Shown piece after piece: positions 1 to 9,272 of a DNA stretch of 35,281 nt. Origin of the DNA: Candidatus Paceibacter sp. (GTDB lineage Bacteria; Patescibacteriota; Minisyncoccia; Phycocordibacterales; BOKC01); assembly GCA_020724885.1 (NCBI GenBank), contig DYGD01000007.1, positions 1 through 35,281 of the forward strand, written 5' to 3'. The notes beneath the pieces are model-generated. The model saw nothing but the letters and a program-made list of their open reading frames with translations. It searched no databases and was not told the DNA's origin. Position 1 is the stretch's first letter; every line of letters begins with the position of its first letter. A program made the position numbers and the translations under genes.

Positions 1-45
1 GTCTCGTCCTATCCTCGCGGTTTTACCGTGGGGGTGGGACGAGAC
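1..45. repeat. Imperfect long hairpin / inverted repeat at window edge
   Basis: GTCTCGTCC (1-9) is the exact reverse complement of GGACGAGAC (37-45); the inner part CGCGGT/ACCGTG also pairs with one G-U. Confidence 0.5.
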
Positions 46-75
46 AAAACTTTATAAGTTTAAAAAATTAATTTT

Positions 76-219
76 ATGGCAAAAAGAAAGACAGGGGTCG
101 GGAAGAGGCGGGCTTCTCGTTCTAAAAAAACCAAGAAGCGATTAGCCAAAAAGCAAGCGATGCTTGCGGAGAGAGCCGCCAAAAAAGACGCCGTTAGTTC
201 CCGGCGCAAAAGCTTATGA
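76..219 (+). CDS. Small highly basic protein, 47 aa (MAKRKTGVGKRRASRSKKTKKRLAKKQAMLAERAAKKDAVSSRRKSL)
   Basis: Open frame ATG 76 to TGA 217-219; its end overlaps the tspO start at 216 (ATGA). Very Lys/Arg rich. Below the ORF-track length cutoff. Confidence 0.5.
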   Translation: MAKRKTGVGKRRASRSKKTKKRLAKKQAMLAERAAKKDAVSSRRKSL

Positions 220-692
220 AAATTTCGGATTTTCTGAAACTCGCGGTTTCCATTGGCTCACCTTTTTTGGCTGGATTTGTCGGTTCAATATTTACGGTCT
301 CGGCTATTCCTCTTTGGTATCAAGACCTGTTGAAACCGTCGCTCAATCCGCCGGCTTGGGTTTTTGGCCCCGTTTGGACAATTCTTTTTGTCTTAATGGG
401 AATAAGCGCTTTTTTGGTTTGGCGAGCTGGATGGCAAAAAAGGGAAGTCAGGGTGGCTTTGGGGTTATTCGGAATCCAACTTGTTTTCAATGCTTTTTGG
501 TCTGTCATATTTTTCGGCTTGAAGAGTCCGGGTTGGGCATTCGCGGATATTATTGTTTTATTATTTTTTGTAATCTGGACGGCAATCGCTTTCTTTAAAA
601 TATCAAAAACCGCCGGCTACATTTTTTTACCGTATATTCTTTGGATAAGTTTCGCGACGTACCTAAATTTATCCATTTGGGTTCTAAACTAA
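216..692 (+). CDS. tspO: TspO/MBR family tryptophan-rich sensory protein
   Basis: Five-TM Trp-rich protein with PLWYQDLLKPSLNPPAWVFGPVWTILFVLMGISAFLVW and FNAFWSVIFFGLKSPGWA, characteristic of TspO. Confidence 0.85.
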   Translation: MKISDFLKLAVSIGSPFLAGFVGSIFTVSAIPLWYQDLLKPSLNPPAWVFGPVWTILFVLMGISAFLVWRAGWQKREVRVALGLFGIQLVFNAFWSVIFFGLKSPGWAFADIIVLLFFVIWTAIAFFKISKTAGYIFLPYILWISFATYLNLSIWVLN

Positions 693-696
693 AAAA

Positions 697-735
697 GCGG
701 TTCAAAATCCGAACCGCCCCTTTCTAATTTTTTGA
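697..735 (+). terminator. Probable terminator after tspO
   Basis: GCGGTTC (697-703) / GAACCGC (711-717) stem followed by a T-rich tract. Confidence 0.45.
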
Positions 736-804
736 CTTTGCATAATCCGGCCTTGTGATAATCTTTTTTCCTAGACGAACACCAACAACAAGAAGGGAGG
801 AAAG

Positions 805-1676
805 ATGATCGCAGGAACCTTTGAGGCGTTTGCCGGAATCCCGGAATATGTCGCGGTCAACAAGAGAATCATCGGAAGTTGTTTGCAACCATGGGTGTCA
901 GAGTCGATCGTCTTCTGGATGTTGCGTCCGGAGTCGGAACTACGGCCAGGATTTTCCTTGACACTCTCTCTAGTCAGAAAATCCCGATGCCTGACGTGGT
1001 GTGCCTGGATGAATCTGTCCTCTCTCTTTGTTTGACAGGGCAAAATCTTCTGGAAATCTTGCCCGAGGAAAAGATGGGTTTGGTCTGCCAAAGGATCCAA
1101 GAGGCGACTGGTCTGGCGCGGATGTTTCCCAACAAAGAACCTTTTGACCTCGCCACTTGGGGGAACGGGATTCACTACCTTTCTCCGGAAGACCAGAGGT
1201 CGGCTCTGTGCAACATCCGTGACAATTTGCGCCCCGGTGGTTTCCTCGGCATCTCAACCGCTTTTCATCAGGAGGCGATACCCGAAGAGACCAAGCCGTT
1301 CTACAAGGCGCATATCTCTGGGGCGGTTCGGATTCTCAGGGAAAAAGGGATTGAACGGGATAAAACCGTTCCCAGTCCGGAAGCGGCACGCTACCGTCCT
1401 GCTTCACATTACCGAGAACTTCTTTCCGATGTCGGATTCAAGGTTGTCAGCGAGGAGTCCTTTCTTGCCATGACAACCGCTGACTTCTGGAGGGGCTTGA
1501 GCGACTACGACCAGTATGCCTCCGGCGCTCTGCACGGTTATCCGCTGGAATCGGCGCGCGAAGTTTTGGTCAGCGCGGTTGACCCTGCCTTTGAACAGTG
1601 CGCAGTCAGAGGAGAGGATGGCCAGTTGGGAATCTCGCGCAATTGGCTGTCTCTCTTCGCGTGCCGAAGGAGCTAG
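805..1676 (+). CDS. SAM-dependent methyltransferase, apparently split by a frameshift near 880-895 (ORFs 805..1035 and 879..1676)
   Basis: LLDVASGVGTTARIF resembles methyltransferase motif I and NIRDNLRPGGFLGIS a later motif. The SD-like AGGGAGGAAAG and ATG 805 are in a different frame from the downstream body. Confidence 0.6.
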
Positions 1677-1696
1677 TAGGGCTACCGTCATCGCAT

Positions 1697-1732
1697 CGCG
1701 CGGCGCATCTCTTTGCGTCGCGCGTTTCTTTT
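1697..1732 (+). terminator. Rho-independent terminator after methyltransferase
   Basis: CGCGCGGCGCA TCTCTT TGCGTCGCGCG followed by TTTCTTTT. Confidence 0.7.
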
Positions 1733-1762
1733 CTAAATATCAGATTTTGTTATAATTAAAAA

Positions 1763-2302
1763 ATGTATTTGGATTTTTTGCCTAATTTATTGGAGAAATT
1801 TGAAAAGATAACTTTAAATATCCTAATTTTTCTTTCGGTCTTTCTGCTGTCCTATTTTGTGGCCCAGATTGTAAGGAGAATAACTAGAAACAGGATTTTT
1901 AACCGTTTGGCACAAAAAGAGGTTGCCACCTTCTCTTCTGATTTGCTTTTTTATTTGATAATGGTGGTCGGAGTGGGAGTTGGTCTAACTGCGGTTGGCG
2001 CCAATATTAACGCCGTCATTGCCGGTCTGGGGTTGGGCGGTTTTGCCTTGGGATTTGCTCTGCGAGATATAATAGGCAATTTTGTCAGCGGACTTCTTAT
2101 TATTTTGACCAAAACGGTTGAATCCGGCGATTCTTTAAAGATTATAAATTTTGAAGGCACGGTTCGGTCTATAAATCTTAGGCACACCATTCTTTCCAGA
2201 AATGCGGAAGACGGGACATCGGAAAGTATTTTGGTGCCCAACAACAGCATATTTTCTTCAGTTGTGACAGTTAAGAAAAAGGGGGGCGTTAAGAAAAATT
2301 GA
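1763..2302 (+). CDS. Small mechanosensitive ion channel (MscS) family protein
   Basis: NAVIAGLGLGGFALGFALRDIIGNFVSGLLIILTKTVESGD is the MscS TM3/beta-domain signature. Confidence 0.85.
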   Translation: MYLDFLPNLLEKFEKITLNILIFLSVFLLSYFVAQIVRRITRNRIFNRLAQKEVATFSSDLLFYLIMVVGVGVGLTAVGANINAVIAGLGLGGFALGFALRDIIGNFVSGLLIILTKTVESGDSLKIINFEGTVRSINLRHTILSRNAEDGTSESILVPNNSIFSSVVTVKKKGGVKKN

Positions 2303-2336
2303 CCTGATTTAATTATCAGTTTTTTTAAAAAATATT

Positions 2337-2555
2337 ATGTCGTGGGCTAAAAAGAGGATTGAACAATATAAAACGGGCCGTGAGGCGTCCTGGCTTGAGA
2401 AAAGAGCATTGGAGCATGCTGAACCAATTCATTTTATCTTGATAATTTTAAGTTTGCCGATCTTGGTTTATGGCTTGTGGGAGCACAGCTGGTTTTTCAT
2501 CGGGATTGGCATTGCTCTAAATCTGGTCGGACACATAAACACCTGGATCAGATGA
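2337..2555 (+). CDS. Hypothetical two-TM membrane protein
   Basis: 72-aa ORF with two hydrophobic segments, between MscS and a DoxX-like ORF. Confidence 0.5.
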   Translation: MSWAKKRIEQYKTGREASWLEKRALEHAEPIHFILIILSLPILVYGLWEHSWFFIGIGIALNLVGHINTWIR

Positions 2556-3016
2556 TAAAATTGAAAAATAAATTTATCGAAAACTTTGACATCGGTGTCA
2601 TAAAAGGACTGCGAACTCTGGAGATTCCGATAGCCAGATTTTCTATTTTTGTTGTTTATTTTTGGTTTGGCCTTTTGAAATTTATCGGTTTAAGCCCGGC
2701 CGAGCCCTTGGTTCAAGATTTGTTTGGAAAGACCTTGGGTTTTCTGGATTTCGGTATATTTTTCAGCTTTTTCGCTATTTTTGAAATGATGATAGGCGTT
2801 TTGTTTTTGGTAAGGGGATTTGAGAGATTAGCGATTTTTTTTATCGGTTTTCATATCCTTGCGACAATTTTGCCGCTCATTCTTTTGACGGAAATTACTT
2901 GGCAGACGGTCCTAGTCCCAACTTTAGCCGGCCAGTATATTATAAAAAATATTTTGATTGCCGCTTTAGCGGTTGTTGTCGGAGCCAAGTTGATACCGAT
3001 GAGTGTGGTAAAATAA
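2552..3016 (+). CDS. DoxX/YkgB-like integral membrane protein
   Basis: Four hydrophobic helices; IARFSIFVVYFWFGLLKFIGLSPAEPLV resembles DoxX/DUF417 N-termini. Start trimmed to ATG 2552. Confidence 0.5.
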   Translation: MIKLKNKFIENFDIGVIKGLRTLEIPIARFSIFVVYFWFGLLKFIGLSPAEPLVQDLFGKTLGFLDFGIFFSFFAIFEMMIGVLFLVRGFERLAIFFIGFHILATILPLILLTEITWQTVLVPTLAGQYIIKNILIAALAVVVGAKLIPMSVVK

Positions 3017-3104
3017 AAAAAGAATGTAGCCCCGTCCACGCTTGTTAGCCCCGCTAATTCAACTTCAGAACAGACCATTAAGTATTCCATTTAATCTCAT
3101 AAAA

Positions 3105-4007
3105 ATGCTAGGTAAATTTAAGAACAAAAATATTCCTCTTGTTTGGGCTCTTATTGGCGCCCTGGTCTCATCTGTCGCTTTGGGATACGCTTATTTTTTG
3201 CTTGATTCCAAATTTATGAATTCAAGACAGGAGTCAGCGTTGGCAATTGCCGAACTTTCTCTGGAGAGAGACAACCTCACCAAAAGGATTTTAGGTCTGG
3301 AAGAAGAAAACCGTTATTTGATTGAAGCGCTTTATTCAGAGCAGGGCAAAAACCGACTTTTTGAAGAGCAAATAAATGAGATTGCTAACACTGTCGGTCT
3401 GTTGGACAAAATCAGAAGAACTGATCCGGAACTTTTACAAAAATATTCAAAAGTTTATTTTTTAAATGAACATTATGTGCCCAGCGAGCTCGGCGCGGTC
3501 AACTCCGGATTTATTTACGAACAGGGAAGACCTATGCTGATTCATGCCAGAGTCAATCCGTTTTTAGAACAGATGTTAAGGGAAGCCGTTTCAGACGGAA
3601 TGAATTTGAAGATACTTTCGGCTTTTCGTTCTTTTGATGACCAAGAATTTTTGAAATCAAATTACAAAACCATCTATGGTAGTGGCGCTAATCAATTCAG
3701 CGCCGATCAGGGGTACTCGGAGCATCAGTTGGGCACGGCGGTTGATTTTACGACTGTCGAAAGAGGAGCGACTTTTGACAGATTTGAAGAAACTAACGAA
3801 TACCGGTGGCTTCTTAGGAACGCCCACCGTTTTGGTTTTGTTCTTTCTTACCCCGAAAACAATAGCTATTACCAGTTTGAACCGTGGCATTGGCGTTTTG
3901 TCGGGGTAAGATTGGCTACTAAGCTTTTTAATGAAGGCAAATTCTTTTATGACCTTGATCAAAGAGAAATCAACGAATATCTGGCGTATATTTTTGACCA
4001 ATCTTGA
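3105..4007 (+). CDS. D-alanyl-D-alanine carboxypeptidase, VanY/M15-like, N-terminally membrane anchored
   Basis: SAFRSFDDQ, SEHQLGTAVDF and EPWHWRFVG match M15B (VanY) zinc and catalytic motifs; TM followed by coiled-coil at N-terminus. Confidence 0.85.
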   Translation: MLGKFKNKNIPLVWALIGALVSSVALGYAYFLLDSKFMNSRQESALAIAELSLERDNLTKRILGLEEENRYLIEALYSEQGKNRLFEEQINEIANTVGLLDKIRRTDPELLQKYSKVYFLNEHYVPSELGAVNSGFIYEQGRPMLIHARVNPFLEQMLREAVSDGMNLKILSAFRSFDDQEFLKSNYKTIYGSGANQFSADQGYSEHQLGTAVDFTTVERGATFDRFEETNEYRWLLRNAHRFGFVLSYPENNSYYQFEPWHWRFVGVRLATKLFNEGKFFYDLDQREINEYLAYIFDQS

Positions 4008-4031
4008 TGATTCAAATAGAATACAACCCAA

Positions 4032-4742
4032 ATGACCAACTTCTTTAAATTTTTTGAAAATGTCGGCGACAAAGAAAAGGTTGAAGCGGTTGATCGGTTG
4101 GTGCGCCAGAGTTCGCCCCGCAGGGATTTCTTTTTGATGGTTATTCTGTCGGTCTCCATGGCGACTTTTGGGATAATGCTTGATAGTGTTGTAATTTTAA
4201 TCGGCAGTATGTTGATTGCGCCGGTTCTTTATCCGGTCATCGGGCTGGCTATGGGTATTGTGATGGATGATCGACCCCTTATCTCGCGGTCTTTTTTGAC
4301 TCTTTTTAAGTCGGTTGTTTACGCTCTTGTTGCGGCTATTTCAATATCGGTTTTATTTATCGGGGTTTCTACTCCAGACCAACCGGTGATAATAAAATCT
4401 ATCAGTGATATTAATCAGTCACTTATAATGTATCTTGCAGTTGCGGTGATTGCGGGAGTCGCTGCTTCTTTTGCCATGATAAAGCCAAATTTGAACGAAA
4501 CTTTGCCCGGAGTGGCGGTTACAGTTTCCTTAGTCCCACCCTTGGCAGCGATTGGCTACGGAATCTCAAAGTTGGACTGGTCTCTTGTAACAAATTTTTC
4601 TCTTGTTTTTTTGGTAAACATTGCCGGCATCATATTTTCCAGTTTCGTTATTTTTGCCTTTTTTGATTTTCAAAAGAAACAAAAAGTCGCCGATCGATCA
4701 ATAAAGAAAGACGAAAAAATTCTGATGAAGGAAAATCACTAA
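4032..4742 (+). CDS. DUF389 family membrane protein
   Basis: SMATFGIMLDSVVILIGSMLIAPVLYPVIGLAMGI is a DUF389-type signature. Confidence 0.75.
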   Translation: MTNFFKFFENVGDKEKVEAVDRLVRQSSPRRDFFLMVILSVSMATFGIMLDSVVILIGSMLIAPVLYPVIGLAMGIVMDDRPLISRSFLTLFKSVVYALVAAISISVLFIGVSTPDQPVIIKSISDINQSLIMYLAVAVIAGVAASFAMIKPNLNETLPGVAVTVSLVPPLAAIGYGISKLDWSLVTNFSLVFLVNIAGIIFSSFVIFAFFDFQKKQKVADRSIKKDEKILMKENH

Positions 4743-4748
4743 ATTTAA

Positions 4749-4955
4749 ATGGAGCCAGAAGAAAACAAAACTCCCGTCCGAAAAAAAGTTTTTTGGCGGA
4801 AACTGCTTGGAGTTTTTTTAATTATAGTTGGGTTCTTGGCTCTTGTGACGCCACTTACTCCCGGCTCGTGGCTGATTCTGGTCGGTCTTGGTATGCTCGG
4901 CGTCAATATTATTTTTTGGGAAAAGATTAAAAATTTTTTTAGAAAAGGTCGTTAG
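4749..4955 (+). CDS. PGPGW-type small transmembrane protein
   Basis: LVTPLTPGSWLILVGLGMLGVN hydrophobic signature. Confidence 0.5.
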   Translation: MEPEENKTPVRKKVFWRKLLGVFLIIVGFLALVTPLTPGSWLILVGLGMLGVNIIFWEKIKNFFRKGR

Positions 4956-5006
4956 GTTGTATAATTAAGTGAGACATTAAAAATATAAAAATTTTCAAAA
5001 ACCAAA

Positions 5007-5372
5007 ATGCAAATCAAGATAAAGGCTACAAACATAAACCTGACTCCGGAAATTGAGAACTACATCAATAAGCGACTGAATTTTTTAGACAAATTTGTGA
5101 AAGATGATAGTGGCGCGCTTTGCCAAGTAGAGGTCGGCCGAACCACCTTTCACCACAAAAAGGGAGAGGTCTTTAGGGCGGAAGTGAATCTGACGACCGT
5201 GGGACGGAGCTTGTACGCGGCGACCGAGGGGGAGGATTTATACTCGGCAATTGATGGTGTAAAAAGTGAAATAAAAAACAGAGTTCTTTCTTTTAAAGAA
5301 AAGAAAGAAACCTTGTTAAAACGAGGTGGCAGACAGGTGAAATTAATTTTGAAAGGTATTTGGAGGAAATAA
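5007..5372 (+). CDS. hpf: Ribosome hibernation-promoting factor (HPF/RaiA family)
   Basis: MQIKIKATNINLTPEIENYINKRLNFLDKF and the beta-alpha fold typical of HPF. Confidence 0.85.
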   Translation: MQIKIKATNINLTPEIENYINKRLNFLDKFVKDDSGALCQVEVGRTTFHHKKGEVFRAEVNLTTVGRSLYAATEGEDLYSAIDGVKSEIKNRVLSFKEKKETLLKRGGRQVKLILKGIWRK

Positions 5373-5486
5373 AGTTTAGCTCCGTTCTATCCCCAGAGCA
5401 GGTTGCGGTGTATTGGGCGGGGTATTCTCTGCTTGACGGCAGACGAGGAAGACAAACTGCAATAAACCAATTTTAGATTCAAGATT

Positions 5487-6311
5487 TCAAATTTTCAATG
5501 CCGAATAATCAATTTCTCTTTTTCCTTCCGGGATCACTCTCTTTATGATGAACTTCCCACCCCTGAATTCCGCATCGGTGATTTTTATTCGCTTGTCACC
5601 CTTCAAAAAATAAATGGAGGGCCAAGGATTAAAGGCCAGGAACTTGCGATAATTTAGTTCTTGGTTGTCGTTTAAATCGATCAAGCCGTCTTTTTTTGTA
5701 ATTTTTTGGGTGTAAGTGGCGTCTTGGTGGTTCTGCTCTTTGGGTATGATCTTCTCGTTCGGCCAAAGTTTTATGGTTTCCGCCAAGAGTTTACCTCCGA
5801 CCTCGTTTAGTTTTTGGAAGACCCGGTTTTTTGATAGGGGCCAGCTTTCAAAATAAACTTCTTGTTGGAGAAGAATCGGGCCTTCATCCATTTTTTCATT
5901 CATTAAGATGGTGGAGGCGCCAGTAGGGTTTATGTCTTTCAAGATAGCAGTTTCTACAGGTGATGCTCCTCGCAATTTTGGCAAGAGAGAGTAATGAAGG
6001 TTTATAGCGCCGTGTTTGGAAATCCGGAGAACTTCTTTTGGTAAGATTTTTCCGTAAGCGACAACAATAAATAGTTCATAGTCCGCAGTTTGTAGTTTAT
6101 GGATGAATTCGGCGTCAAATTTTTGCGGTTGCAAAAATTTGACGCGGTTTTCTTGCGCCCAGATTTTAACCGGTGGCGACGACATTTTCATTCCGCGCCC
6201 CTTTGGTTTGTCGGGAGCAGTCACCACCAAAGACGGCAAAAGCCCTTCTGCCTTGAGAATTTCCAGGACATCAACGGAAATCTGTGGAGTGCCGAAAAAA
6301 ACAAATTCCAT
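5487..6311 (-). CDS. fmt: Methionyl-tRNA formyltransferase
   Basis: FFGTPQISVDVLEIL, VVAYGKILP, NLHYSLLPKLRGASPVETAIL. Confidence 0.9.
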   Translation of the reverse strand: MEFVFFGTPQISVDVLEILKAEGLLPSLVVTAPDKPKGRGMKMSSPPVKIWAQENRVKFLQPQKFDAEFIHKLQTADYELFIVVAYGKILPKEVLRISKHGAINLHYSLLPKLRGASPVETAILKDINPTGASTILMNEKMDEGPILLQQEVYFESWPLSKNRVFQKLNEVGGKLLAETIKLWPNEKIIPKEQNHQDATYTQKITKKDGLIDLNDNQELNYRKFLAFNPWPSIYFLKGDKRIKITDAEFRGGKFIIKRVIPEGKREIDYSALKI

Positions 6312-6540
6312 AATTTTCTAATTATCAATTTTCAATTATCAATGAATTTTCAATTTTTAAATTCTCAAACGAGATTCTTCGCTTTGTTCAGAATGACACT
6401 CCCACTTGCCATTCCGACCCCGACCCGGGTCGGAGGAGGACTCTCAATTGATAATTGGTTAATTGGAGTTTGATTGAAAATTGGTTATCCCGAAGCAGAA
6501 CAAGTTCGCTACGGGACAGGTTGAAAATTTAAGATTACTT
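6312..6540. repeat. AT-rich repeat-bearing intergenic spacer with central GC palindrome
   Basis: Reiterated AATTATCAATTTTCAATTATCAA on the left, TCAATTGATAATTGGTTAATTGG on the right; CCGACCCGGGTCGG (6420-6433) is a perfect palindrome. Confidence 0.5.
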
Positions 6541-6542
6541 TT

Positions 6543-7091
6543 TTATTCTTTTTCCGGTTCTATCTCTTCCACACCTGTCGCTTTATCAATGAAAAGAACT
6601 CCGTCCAGATGGTCTATCTCGTGCTGAAAAATTTGTGCCAAAAGACCCGAAGCCCCACTTTTTACTTTTTTACCGTTTTCGTCGTATGCTTCAACAACAA
6701 CCTTTTTTGCTCTGCAAACCTGTCCGTAAAGCCAACGAACTGAAAGACATCCTTCCTCCATCTCTTCGGTTTCTTTAGAGCGTTTGACAATTTTGGGGTT
6801 GATATAAACGGCGTCCGGTTCTTTTTTTATAATTTTGGTGAAATCCAAATAATCAGAAATATTTTCTTTTTTCATTTTTAAAAAAGTGGCGACCTTACCG
6901 GAGACGACAAAAATACGCCAAAGTTCGCCAATTTGCGGGGCGGCAATGGCTACGCCGTCGGCCTGCGAATCAAGAGCGGTTTTCATATTTTCTATAACTT
7001 TTTGGATTTTGGGCGAATCAATTTCCAAAATTGGCACCTCTTTGGATTTTTGCCGGAGAAGTGAATTGTCTTTCTGTAAAATTTCAACCAT
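6543..7091 (-). CDS. def: Peptide deformylase
   Basis: GVAIAAPQIG, EEGCLSVR, QHEIDHLDGVLFID motifs. Confidence 0.93.
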   Translation of the reverse strand: MVEILQKDNSLLRQKSKEVPILEIDSPKIQKVIENMKTALDSQADGVAIAAPQIGELWRIFVVSGKVATFLKMKKENISDYLDFTKIIKKEPDAVYINPKIVKRSKETEEMEEGCLSVRWLYGQVCRAKKVVVEAYDENGKKVKSGASGLLAQIFQHEIDHLDGVLFIDKATGVEEIEPEKE

Positions 7092-7139
7092 TGTTTAAAT
7101 ATAGCACATCCTTTTAGGATCACATCCATATCGCATCCT

Positions 7140-7181
7140 CCCCCGTCACCAATCTGACGACCGTCAAATTGGTGACGGGGG
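7140..7181. other. Strong intergenic hairpin (14-bp perfect stem)
   Basis: CCCCCGTCACCAAT (7140-7153) vs ATTGGTGACGGGGG (7168-7181); the loop contains a nested TGACG/CGTCA stem. Confidence 0.7.
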
Positions 7182-7255
7182 AATTTTGGAAAAACATTTT
7201 TCAAAGCTACGAAATCCCTAATTCAAATCACAAATCCCAAACTCTAGATCTGGAA

Positions 7256-9151
7256 TTATAAAATATTTTCCGGGTCAACCTTTATGGAAAATTTTGGAGG
7301 CAGGGCTCGCAGTTTTTCTAACAGTTCTTTGTTTGGCCATTTGTCTCTATCTAATTTCAAAAGAATATTCATTACATATCTGCCTTTGGTTTTTGGGATA
7401 AAGGCCGGATAAGCGATAGATTGGTATTCGGAAAGATCGGATTTTATTTTTTCGGCTTCTCTTTCGGCAGTTTCTTTCTGTGTGCTTTGGATGATAATTT
7501 TTATAAACAAAGAGAATGGGGGGTAGTCAAGTTTACGGCGGGCTTCAAGTTCGTTGCGATAAAAATCAATCAAATTGCCGGAAAGTAAATTTTGCCAAAG
7601 CGACAAGTCAGGCAAGCGAGTTTGGACAAGAAAACTTTTTTCTGCCTTGGTTTTCAACCGCAGGAGTAGGGAAAATACTCTCTCGTTTATTCGAAAGTCC
7701 GGAATTGAAAACAGCGAATCAATTGTCGCAGAGATGACGTGATCAACTTTCTCATCCAGATAGAAAAGCGCCATTTCGCTACCAACCAGAATTCCATCAT
7801 CAGATTTTAGGTATGCGGCAATGATTTTGTTTGCTTGGTTTGCGGTTCTGGCAATTTCTTTGTCTAAGCGCCAGACCTTGGTTTTTGGATAAAGTTTTTC
7901 TATCTCTTTTTCAATTGACTCTAGGCCGATTCCAAGGCCTCTAATTCGCCACCCCCCGCAGTTGCCGCATTTGTCAATGGCGTCCTTTTTGAAACCACAT
8001 TTATGGCAAATCATCTTTCTCTTGCCGACTTCATCGTGTAGGGTGATTGGTGAGGCGCAGTTTTGGCACTCAACCGATTTTCCACAATCAAGACAAGTCA
8101 AGAGAGGGGAGAGACCTTTGCGGGCGCCAAAGATGAAAACTTTCTCTTTGTTTTTTTGGGCAAACTCTAGAGTTTCTAACATTTTTTCTGAAAATGGGTA
8201 AAAATCGCCGTCTTTGTTTTTGTTGCCGGTCAAATCAGCTAATTCTTCGCGAGCACTTGAAACAGTCCGAAATTTTATCGGAGTCAGTTCTGAAAAATCC
8301 AAATTCTCTTGTCGCCAGATTGTTTCAGTTCTTAGAAAAAAATCACCGAAAACAAGTTTCACTCCTAATTTTTTCGCAAAAATTTCAGCGAAAGTTCTAA
8401 CATCAATATATGGCCTCCTTATGTCTTTATAAGCTGACGAATTTTCTCTTTCAATAATTATGGTGCTGAAATCACTTCTCGGAAAATTTATGAACTGAGG
8501 TGTTGAGATGAGCAGAATCGGATGTTTTAGAGCAACAGCTCTGTTCCATTTGTCTTCCAATTCTTTTGGCGACATTCCGCTGTTGAAACAGAAAACGAAA
8601 TCTTCTATGCCTTTCTCTAGAATTTTTTTTGAACGGTTTATTTCTTCTAAGGTTGGCGCGATGAAAAGCACAGAAAGGTTTTTGGCAAACTCTTCTCGGA
8701 TGAGATTACGGTAGGTAGAGAACCTTTCTTCTTCGCCGGCTTGTATTACGAGCTTTTCGTGGCGGTTAACATTGTGTCTTTTTTCTGGCGATTCGGTTTT
8801 CAATTTATCTGATTTTTCAATTACCTGTTTTGGAATAAGGTTGTTCAAAATGGCGCCGGTGGAAGAGGCAAAAAATTCGGCTGTTTCTTCAGCGCTTTCT
8901 ATGAATTCGGTCGGTAAGAAATTTTTGACCTTGACCGTACCGATTTTTTTAACAGAAAAATCTGCCTGTTTCAGCTGGCTTTTTATTTCTAAGATGCTGG
9001 TCTTGCCGGAAACTAGTGCTTTGGCGGTTTTTTTTCGGAGGGGGATTTCTACGATGGCGCCAAGCGGAATTTCCTTATTGCTGAAATACGTCAATTTTTC
9101 TTTGAGGATTCCTTTGACAATTGGAATAACTTCAATGGCGAACATAGGCAC
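7256..9151 (-). CDS. priA: PriA-like primosomal protein with degenerate helicase motifs
   Basis: Zinc-binding region CLDCGKSVECQNC...CHKCG...CGNC and PriA-like N- and C-terminal regions; Walker A/B not recognisable. Confidence 0.8.
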   Translation of the reverse strand: MPMFAIEVIPIVKGILKEKLTYFSNKEIPLGAIVEIPLRKKTAKALVSGKTSILEIKSQLKQADFSVKKIGTVKVKNFLPTEFIESAEETAEFFASSTGAILNNLIPKQVIEKSDKLKTESPEKRHNVNRHEKLVIQAGEEERFSTYRNLIREEFAKNLSVLFIAPTLEEINRSKKILEKGIEDFVFCFNSGMSPKELEDKWNRAVALKHPILLISTPQFINFPRSDFSTIIIERENSSAYKDIRRPYIDVRTFAEIFAKKLGVKLVFGDFFLRTETIWRQENLDFSELTPIKFRTVSSAREELADLTGNKNKDGDFYPFSEKMLETLEFAQKNKEKVFIFGARKGLSPLLTCLDCGKSVECQNCASPITLHDEVGKRKMICHKCGFKKDAIDKCGNCGGWRIRGLGIGLESIEKEIEKLYPKTKVWRLDKEIARTANQANKIIAAYLKSDDGILVGSEMALFYLDEKVDHVISATIDSLFSIPDFRINERVFSLLLRLKTKAEKSFLVQTRLPDLSLWQNLLSGNLIDFYRNELEARRKLDYPPFSLFIKIIIQSTQKETAEREAEKIKSDLSEYQSIAYPAFIPKTKGRYVMNILLKLDRDKWPNKELLEKLRALPPKFSIKVDPENIL

Positions 9152-9272
9152 TTATAATATCAGATAATTTCTCGTCTTTTGAGTGCCTTGTATTTGTAAA
9201 AAAGCGAGAAAGAGCTTACTATAAGACATAATACCAATTAGTGATTGTTCGTAGATTAGAATTACTTACTCT

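Noticed and set aside
164-598. 144-aa ORF overlapping tspO
   Set aside because: Out-of-frame with the clear TspO ORF; composition typical of a shadow ORF.
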